Shown here piece by piece: positions 7,260 through 16,726 of a stretch of 64,000 bases of DNA. How positions within the stretch are numbered: position 1 is the first letter of the stretch; each line of letters opens with the position of its first letter. A program made the position numbers and the translations under genes. Source of the stretch: an uncultured Alphaproteobacteria bacterium (lineage in GTDB: Bacteria; Pseudomonadota; Alphaproteobacteria; RF32; CAG-239); NCBI GenBank assembly GCA_944392315.1, contig CALXWH010000006.1, positions 31,197-95,196 of the forward strand, written 5' to 3'. Under the pieces are notes generated by a model. The model worked only from the letters and a program-made list of their open reading frames with translations, made no database searches and was not told the DNA's origin.

Positions 7260-8849
7260 ATGCCAGAAAATATTGTGAATAAAAGAAAAACTTTTGCGAT
7301 TATTTCGCACCCGGATGCCGGTAAAACAACTTTAACCGAAAAACTCCTTTTGTTTGGCGGAGCTATTCAACAAGCCGGAGCGGTGAAAGCCCGCGGTGAA
7401 AACAGACGTGCACACTCCGATTGGATGAAAGTGGAACAAGAACGCGGTATTTCCGTTGCTTCTTCCGTGATGACGTTTGAATATAAGGATATTACGTTTA
7501 ATCTTTTGGATACTCCGGGACACGAAGACTTTTCCGAAGATACTTATCGTGTGTTAACAGCGGTTGATTCGGCTGTTATGGTGATTGATTCGGCTAAAGG
7601 TATTGAAGCGCAGACAAAAAAATTGTTTGAAGTTTGCCGTTTGAGAAATATCCCTATTATCACCTTTATTAACAAAATGGATAGAGAAGGACTTGATCCG
7701 TTTGTGCTCCTTGACGACATTGAAAAGACTTTGGCTCTTGATGTTTGTCCGGCTAGTTGGCCTATCGGCAGCGGTAAAGACTTCCTCGGGTGTTATGACT
7801 TGCTTAATGATCAACTGATTTTAATGAATAAAACCGGTAATAAGGGGCAAATCAACTCGGTTATTGAAACTTGCAAAGGACTGGATGACCCAAAATTGGA
7901 TGAATTGCTTCCGGCTTATGCTGTGGCTAAATTGCGTGAAGATGTTTTGATGGTCAAAGAGCTATGCCCGAAATTTGACCGTGAACTCTATCTTGCCGGC
8001 GCTTTAACCCCTGTTTTCTTTGGAAGCGCCATTAACAACTTTGGTGTTAAAGAGGTTTTGGAAGGATTGCACACACTTGCGCCGACACCTAGACCGCAAC
8101 CTGCTGTTGAACGGATGGTTAATGCCGATGAGAAAAAAGTAACCGGTTTCATCTTCAAAATTCAAGCTAATATGGACCCGAAACATCGTGACCGAATTGC
8201 CTTTATGCGTATCTGTTCCGGTCACTTCAAACGCGGTATGACACTCTCGCAAATTCGCACTGGTAAGCCTATTAAAATACCAACTCCGGTTATGTTCCTT
8301 GCGCAAGAACGTGAATTGGCCGAAGATGCCTATGCCGGTGATATTATCGGTATCCCTAACCATGGACAACTGCGTATCGGTGATACACTGACCGAAGGCG
8401 AAAAATTACACTTTACGGGCATCCCTAGTTTTGCTCCGGAATTACTTAAATCCGTGCGTGCACTTGACCCACTTAAATCCAAACATTTGGGTAATGCTCT
8501 GCAACAAATTGCCGAAGAAGGCGGGGCAAGCGTCTTCAAACCGGTTATCGGTTCGGAATGGATTGTCGGGGTGGTCGGTGTTTTGCAATTTGAAGTTATG
8601 GCCGACCGTATTCGCACCGAATTTAATATTCCGGTTGTTTTTGAACCGACACAATACTATACGGCTCGCTGGATTTCTTCTTCTGATAAAAATGTACTAG
8701 CTAAATTTATTGATGCTAACCAAGCTAATATTGCGCAAGACCACGACGGTGAGACCGTTTTCTTAGCGCGTAACGCTTGGCACCTTAACAAGGCCAAAGA
8801 AGATTTTCCGCAAGTTGAACTAAAAACAACGCGTGAACAAGTTTTTTAA
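7260..8849 (+). CDS. prfC: Peptide chain release factor 3
   Basis: The 529-residue translational GTPase recycles RF1/RF2 after termination. G motifs: 'SHPDAGKTTLTEKLL' (G1), 'ERGISVASSV' (G2), 'LLDTPGHEDFSEDTYR' (G3), 'FINKMDRE' (G4). Domains II-III follow, with 'SGHFKRGMTLSQIRTGKPIKI', in two pieces, and 'GGASVFKPVIGSEWIVGVVGVLQFEV', in pieces. Length is the family norm. ATG 7260 is chosen over TTG 7248 because the family begins with a short tail before the P-loop; the ribosome site (GAGAA) is weak. Transcribed alone, ending in the terminator at 8886. Confidence 0.96.
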   Translation: MPENIVNKRKTFAIISHPDAGKTTLTEKLLLFGGAIQQAGAVKARGENRRAHSDWMKVEQERGISVASSVMTFEYKDITFNLLDTPGHEDFSEDTYRVLTAVDSAVMVIDSAKGIEAQTKKLFEVCRLRNIPIITFINKMDREGLDPFVLLDDIEKTLALDVCPASWPIGSGKDFLGCYDLLNDQLILMNKTGNKGQINSVIETCKGLDDPKLDELLPAYAVAKLREDVLMVKELCPKFDRELYLAGALTPVFFGSAINNFGVKEVLEGLHTLAPTPRPQPAVERMVNADEKKVTGFIFKIQANMDPKHRDRIAFMRICSGHFKRGMTLSQIRTGKPIKIPTPVMFLAQERELAEDAYAGDIIGIPNHGQLRIGDTLTEGEKLHFTGIPSFAPELLKSVRALDPLKSKHLGNALQQIAEEGGASVFKPVIGSEWIVGVVGVLQFEVMADRIRTEFNIPVVFEPTQYYTARWISSSDKNVLAKFIDANQANIAQDHDGETVFLARNAWHLNKAKEDFPQVELKTTREQVF

Positions 8850-8885
8850 TTTGTTCTTATTAGCAAAATTTTCTACATAAAAAGA

Positions 8886-8926
8886 TAAGACCACACTTGC
8901 ATCTGCCAGCTGTGGTCTTATTTTTT
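8886..8926. terminator. Bidirectional terminator
   Basis: A 10-bp stem TAAGACCACA / TGTGGTCTTA with a 15-base loop, followed by TTTTTT, between convergent genes. Confidence 0.9.
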
Positions 8927-8946
8927 GGAACTTTTTTGCTTGCTTC

Positions 8947-9387
8947 TTATTTGTAAAATTGAGGGTGGAAGTTTTGCGCGAATACCTTTTTATCCATTCC
9001 GTTGATGCTGGTTATCTGCGGATTTTCCATAATCTCTTCTAGCTCTGTGGTACAAAATGTACTGCGTTCATCTGCTCCTTCTACAAAAGCATTGATGTTT
9101 CCCTTGGCTTCTTTGATATATCTTGATGAGGCTATTCTCCAAATTTTGGTTATTTCCTCGCCAACTTCATCCACACGGCCATCAAGCCCTAATCCGATTA
9201 GAGCTTGACCGCACGGCGTGTCATCCAACATTTTTGCCTTTTCATGGGTTTGAATAAACGCTTTTGCAGCCTCTTTGTTTTTAGAATTAGGCATATAGCT
9301 TACACTATAGACTACGGCATAATCAGGCTCTGTTGCTACACTTTCATGTTTTGCAATTTCATATGCCTTTTCCAGACAATTATTCAT
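8947..9387 (-). CDS. Hypothetical cytosolic protein
   Basis: I do not recognise this 146-residue protein. It has no signal peptide or membrane segment, is acidic and looks mostly helical in its first half ('NKEAAKAFIQTHEKAK'). A segment 'DDTPCGQALIGLGLDGRVDEVGEE' lies in the middle and a single further Cys near residue 111. It is coupled to the metallophosphoesterase gene: the ATG overlaps the last 8 bases of that gene, so the two are probably made together. Confidence 0.6.
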   Translation of the reverse strand: MNNCLEKAYEIAKHESVATEPDYAVVYSVSYMPNSKNKEAAKAFIQTHEKAKMLDDTPCGQALIGLGLDGRVDEVGEEITKIWRIASSRYIKEAKGNINAFVEGADERSTFCTTELEEIMENPQITSINGMDKKVFAQNFHPQFYK

Positions 9388-10606
9388 CTTTTTTATCTTC
9401 TTTTGCTTCTAATGTTTTATTGTCTTGTGCTTCTGCTGATAGTACCGCTGGTGTCGCTGTTGCATCAGCTTTCTCTTCTTTACTCGGTGTAAAATTAAAC
9501 ACGGTAATTTCTGATGGTGCAAAAATTCTTATCGGAGGCCCCCAATATCTTGTTCCTCTGGATACATACATTTCTACGCCGTTTTTATTATAAAATCCGG
9601 CAAGAACTCCACCGTTGGCGCGTTCTGCAAAATAATGAAACGGATATATTTGCCCACCATGCGTATGTCCCGATAACTGTAAATCAACATTATCTTTATT
9701 AACACCCGCGGCTATCTGCGGGGTATGAGACAGTAATATTACATAATCGTCTTTTTCTGCTTTATATAACGCATTGCTGATATTTACTTTCATCTTTGCC
9801 CATTCGGCCGCACGGATATCCGGAATACCAGCTATATAAATTCCTGTGTTTCCGAGCTTGGCTCCGTAATTATTCAGAAATTCAAACCCTAATTGGGCAA
9901 AACCTACCGCCCATTGCATGGCTCCGGAATAAAATTCGTGATTTCCTAAAACAACATACACATGATCCCTCGGTGATAACTGTTTTAGTTCCATCATCTG
10001 AGTCAATAATTTTCCCGGGGCATTATCAATAATATCTCCGACTAACACAACGGCATCCGGTTTTAAGGAATTAACTTCATCAACTAATTTCTTAACGGTT
10101 TTTGGAGAAGTATCTGCATCTATATGTAAATCTGACAACATAACGACTTTTGTTGCTTCTTTAATTTTAGGAGAGCTTATGTCATATGTTTTTATGGTTG
10201 GCATCTTTTCAGCTTCATATAGGCCATACAAGCAAAACAGTAGGCAGAATACAATCGTTCCGACATTCACTTTATTTAATAATGCCGTATTTTTTAAATC
10301 TGAAACCGGAACGCGTCTGATAAAATCAATCAGTGCCCAAATCATGTCGCGTATTACCGTTATCGCAAACAAGAAAAAGACAAATCCAAACCAGAAATAA
10401 AGTATTTTAGTTATATATACAAAACTATCTTCTAGGCTGGTGCGATGAACAGCAAAGCCGATGAGCGGCGCGAACCACCCAAAGGCTACAAATAAAAAGC
10501 ACCCCAGTTTTGTATACCAGTGATATTCCCCATACCCGACATAAGTTTTATACGTGATGGCGATTGCAGCAAGAGCTACAACTAAAAAAGCTACTTCTAC
10601 AGGCAT
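9380..10606 (-). CDS. Membrane-anchored metallophosphoesterase (YkuE/LpxG-like)
   Basis: The protein has four hydrophobic N-terminal segments (roughly residues 1-130) and then a calcineurin-type phosphoesterase domain with all metal motifs: 'SDLHID' (DxH), 'LVGDIIDN' (GDxxD), 'VLGNHEF' (GNHE), 'LLSHTP' and 'LSGHTHGGQ' (GHxH). The arrangement resembles YkuE and the UDP-2,3-diacylglucosamine hydrolase LpxG, so a lipid A or envelope lipid substrate is plausible but not shown. A low-complexity Ala/Lys/Glu tail of about 45 residues closes it. I prefer ATG 10606 (GAGGGAG 8 bases upstream); ATG 10627 would add seven basic residues. Confidence 0.8.
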   Translation of the reverse strand: MPVEVAFLVVALAAIAITYKTYVGYGEYHWYTKLGCFLFVAFGWFAPLIGFAVHRTSLEDSFVYITKILYFWFGFVFFLFAITVIRDMIWALIDFIRRVPVSDLKNTALLNKVNVGTIVFCLLFCLYGLYEAEKMPTIKTYDISSPKIKEATKVVMLSDLHIDADTSPKTVKKLVDEVNSLKPDAVVLVGDIIDNAPGKLLTQMMELKQLSPRDHVYVVLGNHEFYSGAMQWAVGFAQLGFEFLNNYGAKLGNTGIYIAGIPDIRAAEWAKMKVNISNALYKAEKDDYVILLSHTPQIAAGVNKDNVDLQLSGHTHGGQIYPFHYFAERANGGVLAGFYNKNGVEMYVSRGTRYWGPPIRIFAPSEITVFNFTPSKEEKADATATPAVLSAEAQDNKTLEAKEDKKDE

Positions 10607-10637
10607 AAATCTTCTCCCTCTTTTCATTGCCTAACAA

Positions 10638-11198
10638 TTATGCTTCTGCAACTTTCTCTTCTTCTTTTTTTGCCTTGCGCGGTGTGCTTATTCTTCTTCT
10701 CACTGTCCGCTTTGGCTTGCTTTCATTTTCCGGTTGTGGTTCTTCGGCTATTTCTACAACCTTAAAGTTTTTGACATTTGTTTTTTCAACAGCCGGCAAA
10801 GTTTCTACATAGCCGTTTGCTTCCGGCACTGGTTCTATTGGTGTAGAATCTTCTGTTTTTTCCTCAATTTCTTCTGAAGATGTATCTTCAGCACTATCTT
10901 CTGCATCGCTTTCGTTATTCTCTTCCACGCGATTTTGCTGCTCTTGTCTAAACTGACGACGTTCATTAATCTCAGTGACAATTTTGCGATAGTGTTCAGC
11001 ATACTGACGATATATTTCCATATCTACATAATTTCCACTGCCCTGAGCTTCTTTGGCCAAATCATTATACTTTCTGATTAAATCTAAAGCAGTACCGCTT
11101 ATCTTGCCGGCGATGCTTACGCTATCAAATTTATAGTTCAGCGTGTAACCATTATTGTTACCGCCGTTGTTACGAAATCTATTATTTTGCTTTTTCAT
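10638..11198 (-). CDS. DUF4167 family protein
   Basis: The 186-residue protein has an N-terminal basic, Asn/Gly-rich stretch (RFRNNGGNNNG), then the DUF4167 core (about residues 18-85) with 'YDSxG'-like text (KFDSVSIAGKISGTALDLIRKY in pieces), 'YVDMEIYRQYAEHYRKI', and a long acidic then Lys/Arg-rich disordered tail. DUF4167 is found almost only in Alphaproteobacteria, usually next to prmC, as here. Function unknown; the basic ends suggest RNA contact, which is inference. AGGAATAT precedes the ATG. Confidence 0.85.
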   Translation of the reverse strand: MKKQNNRFRNNGGNNNGYTLNYKFDSVSIAGKISGTALDLIRKYNDLAKEAQGSGNYVDMEIYRQYAEHYRKIVTEINERRQFRQEQQNRVEENNESDAEDSAEDTSSEEIEEKTEDSTPIEPVPEANGYVETLPAVEKTNVKNFKVVEIAEEPQPENESKPKRTVRRRISTPRKAKKEEEKVAEA

Positions 11199-11336
11199 AT
11201 ATTCCTACATTCATCATAGAGCGCTCGGCTCTTTTCAAATTAATCATAAAAAAAGGAAACTTCTTGATATGCCTAAACAAAAACCGCATATCACTTATAG
11301 ACCTTGATATTATAGGCTAAAATTTTTTTTTGCAAC

Positions 11337-12167
11337 CTATTTTTTTAATATCACACATCTGTTTATTCCGCCTAAATCTTGGACGATTTTTTGTAATACT
11401 AATCCTTCATTTTCAAATATTTCTCCGATTTTTTCTGCTTGTCCTATTCCCGCCTCTATCAGAATATATCCCTCCTTTTTTAGCATAGAAGGCGCAAGCT
11501 TTGCTATTTCTTTATAACACTGATAACCATCCTTGCCTCCGTCTAAAGCAATCTTGGGATCATAGGTTTTGACTTCTTCCTCTAAATTTGCAATTTCATC
11601 ACTTTCTATATACGGCGGATTGGTCACAATCATATCTGTGCTATTATCTAAATCTTTCAGTTGCGTCCAGGAGCAATTCTTAAATGTACATCTTGTGGCA
11701 ACCCCTAATCTTTCTGCGTTCTCTATCGCTACGTCTAATGCTTTTTTTGAAATATCAACCCCTATTCCGCGGAGCTTTGGATATTCTTTTAGTATTGACA
11801 GCAAGATACAGCCGCTGCCGGTTCCTAAATCTAACACAGTGCCCTCACTCTTATTTTTGAGCAGATTGATTGCCTCTTCCACTAAAATCTCTGTATCCGG
11901 ACGCGGCGTCAATACATCTTGATTAACCTTAAATACAGATTTATAAAATTCTCTCTCCCCGATTATCTTATCCAGCGGCTCATGATTTATTCTTCTTTTG
12001 AGCATTTCGTAAGCTTTTGCACTCTCTGCTTTGTTCACCTCCGGATATGAGGGCGCCGCGTGTTTTAGAATAATATCTGTTTCTAATCGCGGAGAAGGAA
12101 TTCCCGCTTTAATAAGCGTTGATATTATTTCTTCGCGCAAATTCCCTATTTTCGCATTTTCAGTCAT
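11337..12167 (-). CDS. prmC: Release factor glutamine methyltransferase
   Basis: The 276-residue class I methyltransferase modifies the GGQ glutamine of RF1/RF2. An N-terminal helical domain (to about residue 85) includes 'LTPRPDTEILVEEA', followed by the SAM site 'VLDLGTGSGCI' and the catalytic 'VTNPPYI', with 'EIANLEEEVKTYDPKIALDGG' in pieces behind. Start ATG 12167 lies one base after the rpoH stop (TAA-G-ATG), implying translational coupling; a longer frame from 12212 is not needed. Pairing with prfC elsewhere in the window is coincidental. Confidence 0.95.
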   Translation of the reverse strand: MTENAKIGNLREEIISTLIKAGIPSPRLETDIILKHAAPSYPEVNKAESAKAYEMLKRRINHEPLDKIIGEREFYKSVFKVNQDVLTPRPDTEILVEEAINLLKNKSEGTVLDLGTGSGCILLSILKEYPKLRGIGVDISKKALDVAIENAERLGVATRCTFKNCSWTQLKDLDNSTDMIVTNPPYIESDEIANLEEEVKTYDPKIALDGGKDGYQCYKEIAKLAPSMLKKEGYILIEAGIGQAEKIGEIFENEGLVLQKIVQDLGGINRCVILKK

Positions 12168-12168
12168 C

Positions 12169-13065
12169 TTATGCTGCCATGGCCTTTTTGACTTCTGCCG
12201 ATAATTTCTCAAAGGCTTTCTTTTCTATCTGACGAACGCGTTCGCGACTGATATTAAAATGCGTTCCTATATCATCCAGCGTCACAGGATTTTCTGTTAA
12301 CATTCTGTTTTTTATAATATATTGCTCACGCTCATCTAATTTCTTGAGGCATTGAGCCAAGATTTTGGCTTTATATGCTTGTTCTTGGCGCGCCGCTAAT
12401 TTGCCCTCAATATTTTCACGGCCGTCTATGACCATATCTATTTTTTCGCGACCGTCTTCATCGTCCCCGACATTAACATTTAACGAGCTATCACCACCGA
12501 TACGACGATTCATCTCGGTTACATCTTTTTCATCAACAACCAGCTCTTTGGCTATTTCTTTAACAACTTTGGGCTCCAACTCTTTATTTTCATATATACC
12601 CAAACGCGCCTTAATACGGCTTAAATTGTAAAACAATTTTTTTTGCGCGGCTACCGTGCCAATTTTTACCAATGACCATGAACGCAAAATGTAATCGTTT
12701 ATAGCGGCTTTTATCCACCAAATGGCATATGTTGCCAAGCGAACTTTTTTATCCGTATCAAATTTTTTCACTGCCTGCATTAAGCCAATATTTGCCTCAG
12801 AAATAACATCTGACATCGGTAAACCATAACGACGATAAGTTAAGGCTATTTTGGCGGCCAAGCGTAAATGCGACGTTATCAGCTTTTGGGCTGCCATTAA
12901 ATCACCTTTGGTTTGAAACTCTTCAATCAGCTTTTTTTCTTCGTCTTCGGTTAGTACCGGAAAGCGTTTAATCTGCTCCAAATAGGTATATAGCCCATTT
13001 TCCTCAACCACCATAGGCAGTTGCGGTTTAGGATTAACAACGACTAAATTTTTATGTTCACTCAT
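12169..13065 (-). CDS. rpoH: RNA polymerase sigma-32 (heat-shock sigma factor)
   Basis: At 298 residues this has the length and order of RpoH: region 1.2 'LYTYLEQIKRFPVLTEDEE', region 2 'LITSHLRLAAKIALTYRRYG', 'DVISEANIGLMQAVKKFD', and 'RLATYAIWWIKAAINDYILRSWSLVKIGT' in pieces, the RpoH box 'AQKKLFYNLSR', and region 4 'LTENPVTLDDIG' and 'ISRERVRQIEKKAFEKL'. It directs transcription of chaperone and protease genes. It is co-transcribed with prmC. AAGGAA precedes the ATG. Confidence 0.95.
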   Translation of the reverse strand: MSEHKNLVVVNPKPQLPMVVEENGLYTYLEQIKRFPVLTEDEEKKLIEEFQTKGDLMAAQKLITSHLRLAAKIALTYRRYGLPMSDVISEANIGLMQAVKKFDTDKKVRLATYAIWWIKAAINDYILRSWSLVKIGTVAAQKKLFYNLSRIKARLGIYENKELEPKVVKEIAKELVVDEKDVTEMNRRIGGDSSLNVNVGDDEDGREKIDMVIDGRENIEGKLAARQEQAYKAKILAQCLKKLDEREQYIIKNRMLTENPVTLDDIGTHFNISRERVRQIEKKAFEKLSAEVKKAMAA

Positions 13066-13135
13066 ACCTTTTCCTTACAGACTTTCTTACACACAGTTTT
13101 GTTTATTTAGGGTGTGCCTCAAGCTTTCGCAAGTT

Positions 13136-13642
13136 TTATTTATATAAAAATGATGTTTCTTTTCCGGAAGGCTTTAATTCTAAATTGATAACATCCACAC
13201 GATAACTTTCCCCTTCCGGATAAACTAACAAATATAATTTTCCGGCTTCATCATTTAGGCTTTGATTTTTACACAACAGCATATTCTCTTCTGCCACGCT
13301 TTTATTGATGATGCGGTCGGCTATAATATCCGATACGGGTTTTGTGCTTTCCGTTTTATAGTTGGCAATGTTTTCTTTGGCAAATTTATCCAGATTATGC
13401 GTAACAAAATAACGATGTCTGCGTTGTTTTACGTTTTTGTTCTGATCGTTTTTATAAAATTCTGAAACAAACTCTTTGGTGGCGGTCAACAATTTTTCAT
13501 CATTGCATGTCGGCATCGGCACTATTTGCTTTTCAACTTGATGAACAATAACTGCTTGCGGGGCCGTTGTTTCTTCTGCAGCCACGGTTGCTTGCAAAGG
13601 CATGAGCAATAGCGCTGCTAGTCCAAAGAGTTTGTTTCTCAT
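13136..13642 (-). CDS. Secreted hypothetical protein
   Basis: This 168-residue protein begins with a clear Sec signal peptide (MRNKLFGLAALLLMPLQATVAA, cut probably after AVA/TVA-A). The mature part is of unknown family: a helical 'LLTATKEFVSEFYKND', a basic patch 'KNVKQRRHRYFVTHNL', and a C-terminal beta-like half ('AGKLYLLVYPEGESYRVDVINL' in pieces). Only two Cys (in PTCND and LLCKN) could form one disulfide. It lies 9 bases after asnS with a good AGGAGAAACAC-ATG ribosome site, so it is probably co-transcribed. Confidence 0.65.
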   Translation of the reverse strand: MRNKLFGLAALLLMPLQATVAAEETTAPQAVIVHQVEKQIVPMPTCNDEKLLTATKEFVSEFYKNDQNKNVKQRRHRYFVTHNLDKFAKENIANYKTESTKPVSDIIADRIINKSVAEENMLLCKNQSLNDEAGKLYLLVYPEGESYRVDVINLELKPSGKETSFLYK

Positions 13643-13651
13643 GTGTTTCTC

Positions 13652-15040
13652 CTAAAAGTTTAGTGATTTCGGTGTTCTCGGGAACGGAATAACATCACGA
13701 ATATTGGCGATACCCGTCAATAACATCATCATTCGCTCAAAACCCAATCCGAAACCTGCGTGTGGAACGGAACCGTATTTACGCGAATCGAGGTACCATC
13801 CGTAATCTTCTTCGTGCATCCCCAATTCTTCAATACGCTTTTTCAACAAATCATATCTTTCTTCTCTTTGGGAACCACCGATTAGTTCACCTATTCTCGG
13901 AACAAGAACATCCATAGCTGCGACGGTTTTGTTATCTTCATTCATACGCATATAAAAGGCTTTAATTTCTTTTGGATAATCGCGTACAATCACCGGACGC
14001 TTAAAGTGTTCTTCGGCTAAAAAGCGCTCATGCTCTGTTTGCATGTCTATACCATATTCCGGTTCATATTCAAATTTTTTACCGGACTTTTTCATTATCT
14101 CTATAGCCTCTGTATAGGTAATGCGTGCAAAACTGTTATTTTTAATGGTGTTCAGGGTATCCATTAACGTCGGATCTACAAATTTTGCAAAAAGCTCTAT
14201 ATCATCATGACAATTTTCCATCACATCCGTTACACAATAACGAACCATATCTTCGGCTAAATCCATATCATCATAAATATCGGCAAATGCCATTTCCGGC
14301 TCTATCATCCAAAACTCTGCCGCATGACGCGCCGTATTGGAGTTTTCGGCTCTGAAGGTCGGGCCAAAGGTATAAATATCGCCTAATGCACAAGCATACA
14401 TTTCTCCGTTTAATTGTCCGGAAACCGTCAAATGTGCCGGCTTGCCGAAAAAGTCTTGGCTATAATCAATATCGCCATTTGGCAACCGCGGCGGATTTTT
14501 GATATCTAATGTTGTTACCTGAAACATCTCGCCGGCACCTTCGCAGTCTGAACCGGTGATAATCGGCGTATGGACATACTTAAATCCACGTTCTTGGAAA
14601 AATTTGTGAATAGCATAAGACAGTGCCGAGCGAACTCTGAAGGCCGCACCATATTTATTGGTTCTTGGACGGAGGTGCGCGATTGTGCGCAAATATTCAT
14701 CAGAGTGTTTCTTTTTTTGAAGCGGAAAATCTTCCGGAGCTAAGCTATATATTTCAATTTTTTCGGCAACAACTTCATATTTTTGGTTGCCACCTTGCGA
14801 CTCTACTAATGCGCCTGTGACGGCTACTGATGAGCCGGTTGAAAGATTTTTTACTTCATTATAATTGGGGAGATTATTATGAGCGATTATTTGCAAATTC
14901 TTTAAACATGAACCATCGTTTATTTCTATAAATGAAAAATCTTTGGCATCTCTTCTGGTTCTAACCCAACCTTTGGCCAAAACTTCCGGTTGCGTCGTTT
15001 CTGATTTCAATAAATCTACAATTTTTGTTCTTCTTAACAT
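13652..15040 (-). CDS. asnS: Asparaginyl-tRNA synthetase
   Basis: The 462-residue class IIb synthetase charges tRNA-Asn. An OB-fold anticodon domain ('[23 protein letters not shown]' in pieces) precedes the catalytic core with motif 1 ('[21 protein letters not shown]' in pieces), the AsnRS-type '[29 protein letters not shown]' in pieces (motif 2) and motif 3 '[11 protein letters not shown]'. The Asn rather than Asp assignment follows from 'GEMF', 'SGQL' and the closing '[12 protein letters not shown]'. I start at [11 protein letters not shown] (AATGGGGAA upstream), not at the 20-residue longer frame. Confidence 0.95.
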   Translation of the reverse strand: MLRRTKIVDLLKSETTQPEVLAKGWVRTRRDAKDFSFIEINDGSCLKNLQIIAHNNLPNYNEVKNLSTGSSVAVTGALVESQGGNQKYEVVAEKIEIYSLAPEDFPLQKKKHSDEYLRTIAHLRPRTNKYGAAFRVRSALSYAIHKFFQERGFKYVHTPIITGSDCEGAGEMFQVTTLDIKNPPRLPNGDIDYSQDFFGKPAHLTVSGQLNGEMYACALGDIYTFGPTFRAENSNTARHAAEFWMIEPEMAFADIYDDMDLAEDMVRYCVTDVMENCHDDIELFAKFVDPTLMDTLNTIKNNSFARITYTEAIEIMKKSGKKFEYEPEYGIDMQTEHERFLAEEHFKRPVIVRDYPKEIKAFYMRMNEDNKTVAAMDVLVPRIGELIGGSQREERYDLLKKRIEELGMHEEDYGWYLDSRKYGSVPHAGFGLGFERMMMLLTGIANIRDVIPFPRTPKSLNF

Positions 15041-15088
15041 TTTCAATAATTCCCCATTTGTTAAATGTTGTTTTTTAAAGCAAACAGG

Positions 15089-15117
15089 AGCATAGAACAT
15101 TTTGTTTTAAATGTAAA
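15089..15117 (-). promoter_or_regulatory. Promoter for asnS
   Basis: Read leftward: TTTACA (15117-15112), 17 bases, TATGCT (15094-15089). It lies about 50 bases before the asnS start. Confidence 0.55.
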
Positions 15118-15146
15118 CAGATTTATCTTTTTGTGTTTTATATATT

Positions 15147-16319
15147 TTATTTTTCTTTTTTACCTTTCTTGGCGGCAATGCGGCTTAACCATTCCGTCAC
15201 GGTTAATTCTTGACTTTGCGGGGATAAACTTTCGTATGCTTTTTGTGCGTATGTCCGATAATAGATTTTATCTTGTGTTTGTTCTGCTTTTTGTTCGGCT
15301 TTGCAGACGGCGATTATGCTTTTATACAAGGCATTTTTGCTCTGAGATTTTATCTCTAAATTCCTAAAACAAATTTCCGCTTTTGTTATTTCGGCGATGC
15401 GCTTTAATACGAAAGGTTTGGCTATTTCATCTGCCGTATTGAGGCAATAACATTGTTGCGCGTAGCTTTGACGGCGTACGACTAACTCTGTGCTGCTACC
15501 ATTGGGTAGACGTGCTTGGTTGATATGGGGGTGTTTATATATATATTCAAACCACTCTGCCAATCTTTCTGAGGTGTACTTCTTGTATTCCTTTCCTCTA
15601 TTTTCTACTTTATGAAATATTTTAGCGCAATCTCTTAACGTCAACTCTCCGAATTGTTTTTCAGGCAAATTCTCAGGTTCTTCTTTTTCCGGACAATACT
15701 TACAATTTGCCCATTTTGCAAAGGCTTGGATAATTTCTTGACGATATTTTGAAGTGTTTAAGCAGTACATGGTCTTGTTATTGATGCCTAATCTTTCTAC
15801 AATAATCGGAAGCTTAACCCCTGATATCACACATATATTATCTTTCGGGTGTTCATATAGCTTTCTGAACAATCCGTTTAATCGGTCTTGCTTTTTAAAA
15901 CCTGACAGTTTTTTGCCGTCCTCTGATTTGACATCATCCAATAAATGTTTGGTATCACTTACAATCAACTCTCCGGCTTTTTTCGCTTCCGGACGCCCTA
16001 AACGGCATGTAATTTTCATTTGTTTGGCAAATGCTTTTAATATTTCTTCTTGTGGAGCCTCTGATGTATTTAGATAATATGCAGAGGCTCTGCCCTCTTG
16101 TCTATGATGTACAACAATCGGAACGACTTTTCCATCCGACAAAGTACATTTGTTCTTTTCTTTATTTTGATATAATTTCGCAAACAAAAAACGCAGATGA
16201 CCACGTTTTTCACTCTGCGTTAGTTTTTCTCCGTTTTCATTTCTGATGTTATCAAAAAATTTAACGGCTTCGGATGCGTTTAATTCGCCTTCTTGTTTTA
16301 ACTCTATGTCTTCTGTCAT
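15147..16319 (-). CDS. Three-repeat protein of unknown family
   Basis: I do not recognise this 390-residue protein. It consists of three tandem repeats of about 95 residues (roughly 12-105, 115-210, 224-315) and a helical tail of about 75 residues. Each repeat opens with 'GEL', has a helix with 'F/L-x-x-V/I', a 'LF-x-KLY-x-(H/N)P/K-x-x-N' segment, then 'P-I/V-V-V/E', and closes with 'Y-C/Y-LNTS/A' and 'I-x-A-FAK'. The shared 'CLNT/YLNT' motif is the clearest mark. Repeats 2 and 3 are most alike in their ends. No signal peptide or membrane segment is present. It has its own promoter at 16348 and a AAAAAGG ribosome site. The repeat could be a peptide- or nucleic-acid-binding module; I can give no function. 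Confidence 0.75.
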   Translation of the reverse strand: MTEDIELKQEGELNASEAVKFFDNIRNENGEKLTQSEKRGHLRFLFAKLYQNKEKNKCTLSDGKVVPIVVHHRQEGRASAYYLNTSEAPQEEILKAFAKQMKITCRLGRPEAKKAGELIVSDTKHLLDDVKSEDGKKLSGFKKQDRLNGLFRKLYEHPKDNICVISGVKLPIIVERLGINNKTMYCLNTSKYRQEIIQAFAKWANCKYCPEKEEPENLPEKQFGELTLRDCAKIFHKVENRGKEYKKYTSERLAEWFEYIYKHPHINQARLPNGSSTELVVRRQSYAQQCYCLNTADEIAKPFVLKRIAEITKAEICFRNLEIKSQSKNALYKSIIAVCKAEQKAEQTQDKIYYRTYAQKAYESLSPQSQELTVTEWLSRIAAKKGKKEK

Positions 16320-16347
16320 TTTCGGTTACCTTTTTGCAATTTATGCC

Positions 16348-16376
16348 AATATAGCATATTTTATCTTATTAGGCAA
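16348..16376 (-). promoter_or_regulatory. Promoter for the three-repeat protein gene
   Basis: Read leftward: TTGCCT (16376-16371), 17 bases, TATATT (16353-16348), about 28 bases before the ATG. Confidence 0.6.
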
Positions 16377-16390
16377 CACGATTTTATGGC

Positions 16391-16726
16391 TTAAAACATA
16401 AAGCGCATCAATTGTATCCAGTAGGCATAAACGGCAATGGCTATGATTTTATACAACACGGCCAAGCTCACCAATGTACCGCTTAGCACAACGACTTCTA
16501 TAATTATGGCTGCAATAACCGCCACACCCAACATTTCCAGCCAATAATACTTTTGCTTTATCAATAACAATGAGGCGATGACAGCGGTTAAAGCGATGTA
16601 CATATTTTGCATTGCAGCAAATGTCCGCGCAACCGGAGCTGTTACTGGGCTGAAATTTATAACAAAAGACGCCATCATCACGATGGTTGCAATGATAAAA
16701 ATAATAAAACTACTTCTTCTTGACAT
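16391..16726 (-). CDS. Small four-helix membrane protein
   Basis: This 111-residue protein is almost wholly hydrophobic with about four transmembrane segments (residues 7-25, 38-56, 62-80, 84-104) and a basic N-terminus (MSRRSS). The family is not recognised. AAGGAG lies 6 bases before the ATG. It overlaps the 3' end of the upstream methyltransferase gene by 17 bases, so the two are translated together. Confidence 0.6.
   Translation of the reverse strand: MSRRSSFIIFIIATIVMMASFVINFSPVTAPVARTFAAMQNMYIALTAVIASLLLIKQKYYWLEMLGVAVIAAIIIEVVVLSGTLVSLAVLYKIIAIAVYAYWIQLMRFMF

Noticed and set aside
8004..8617. Two leftward ORFs of about 95-120 codons inside prfC
   Set aside because: Both are antisense shadows of the RF3 coding sequence.
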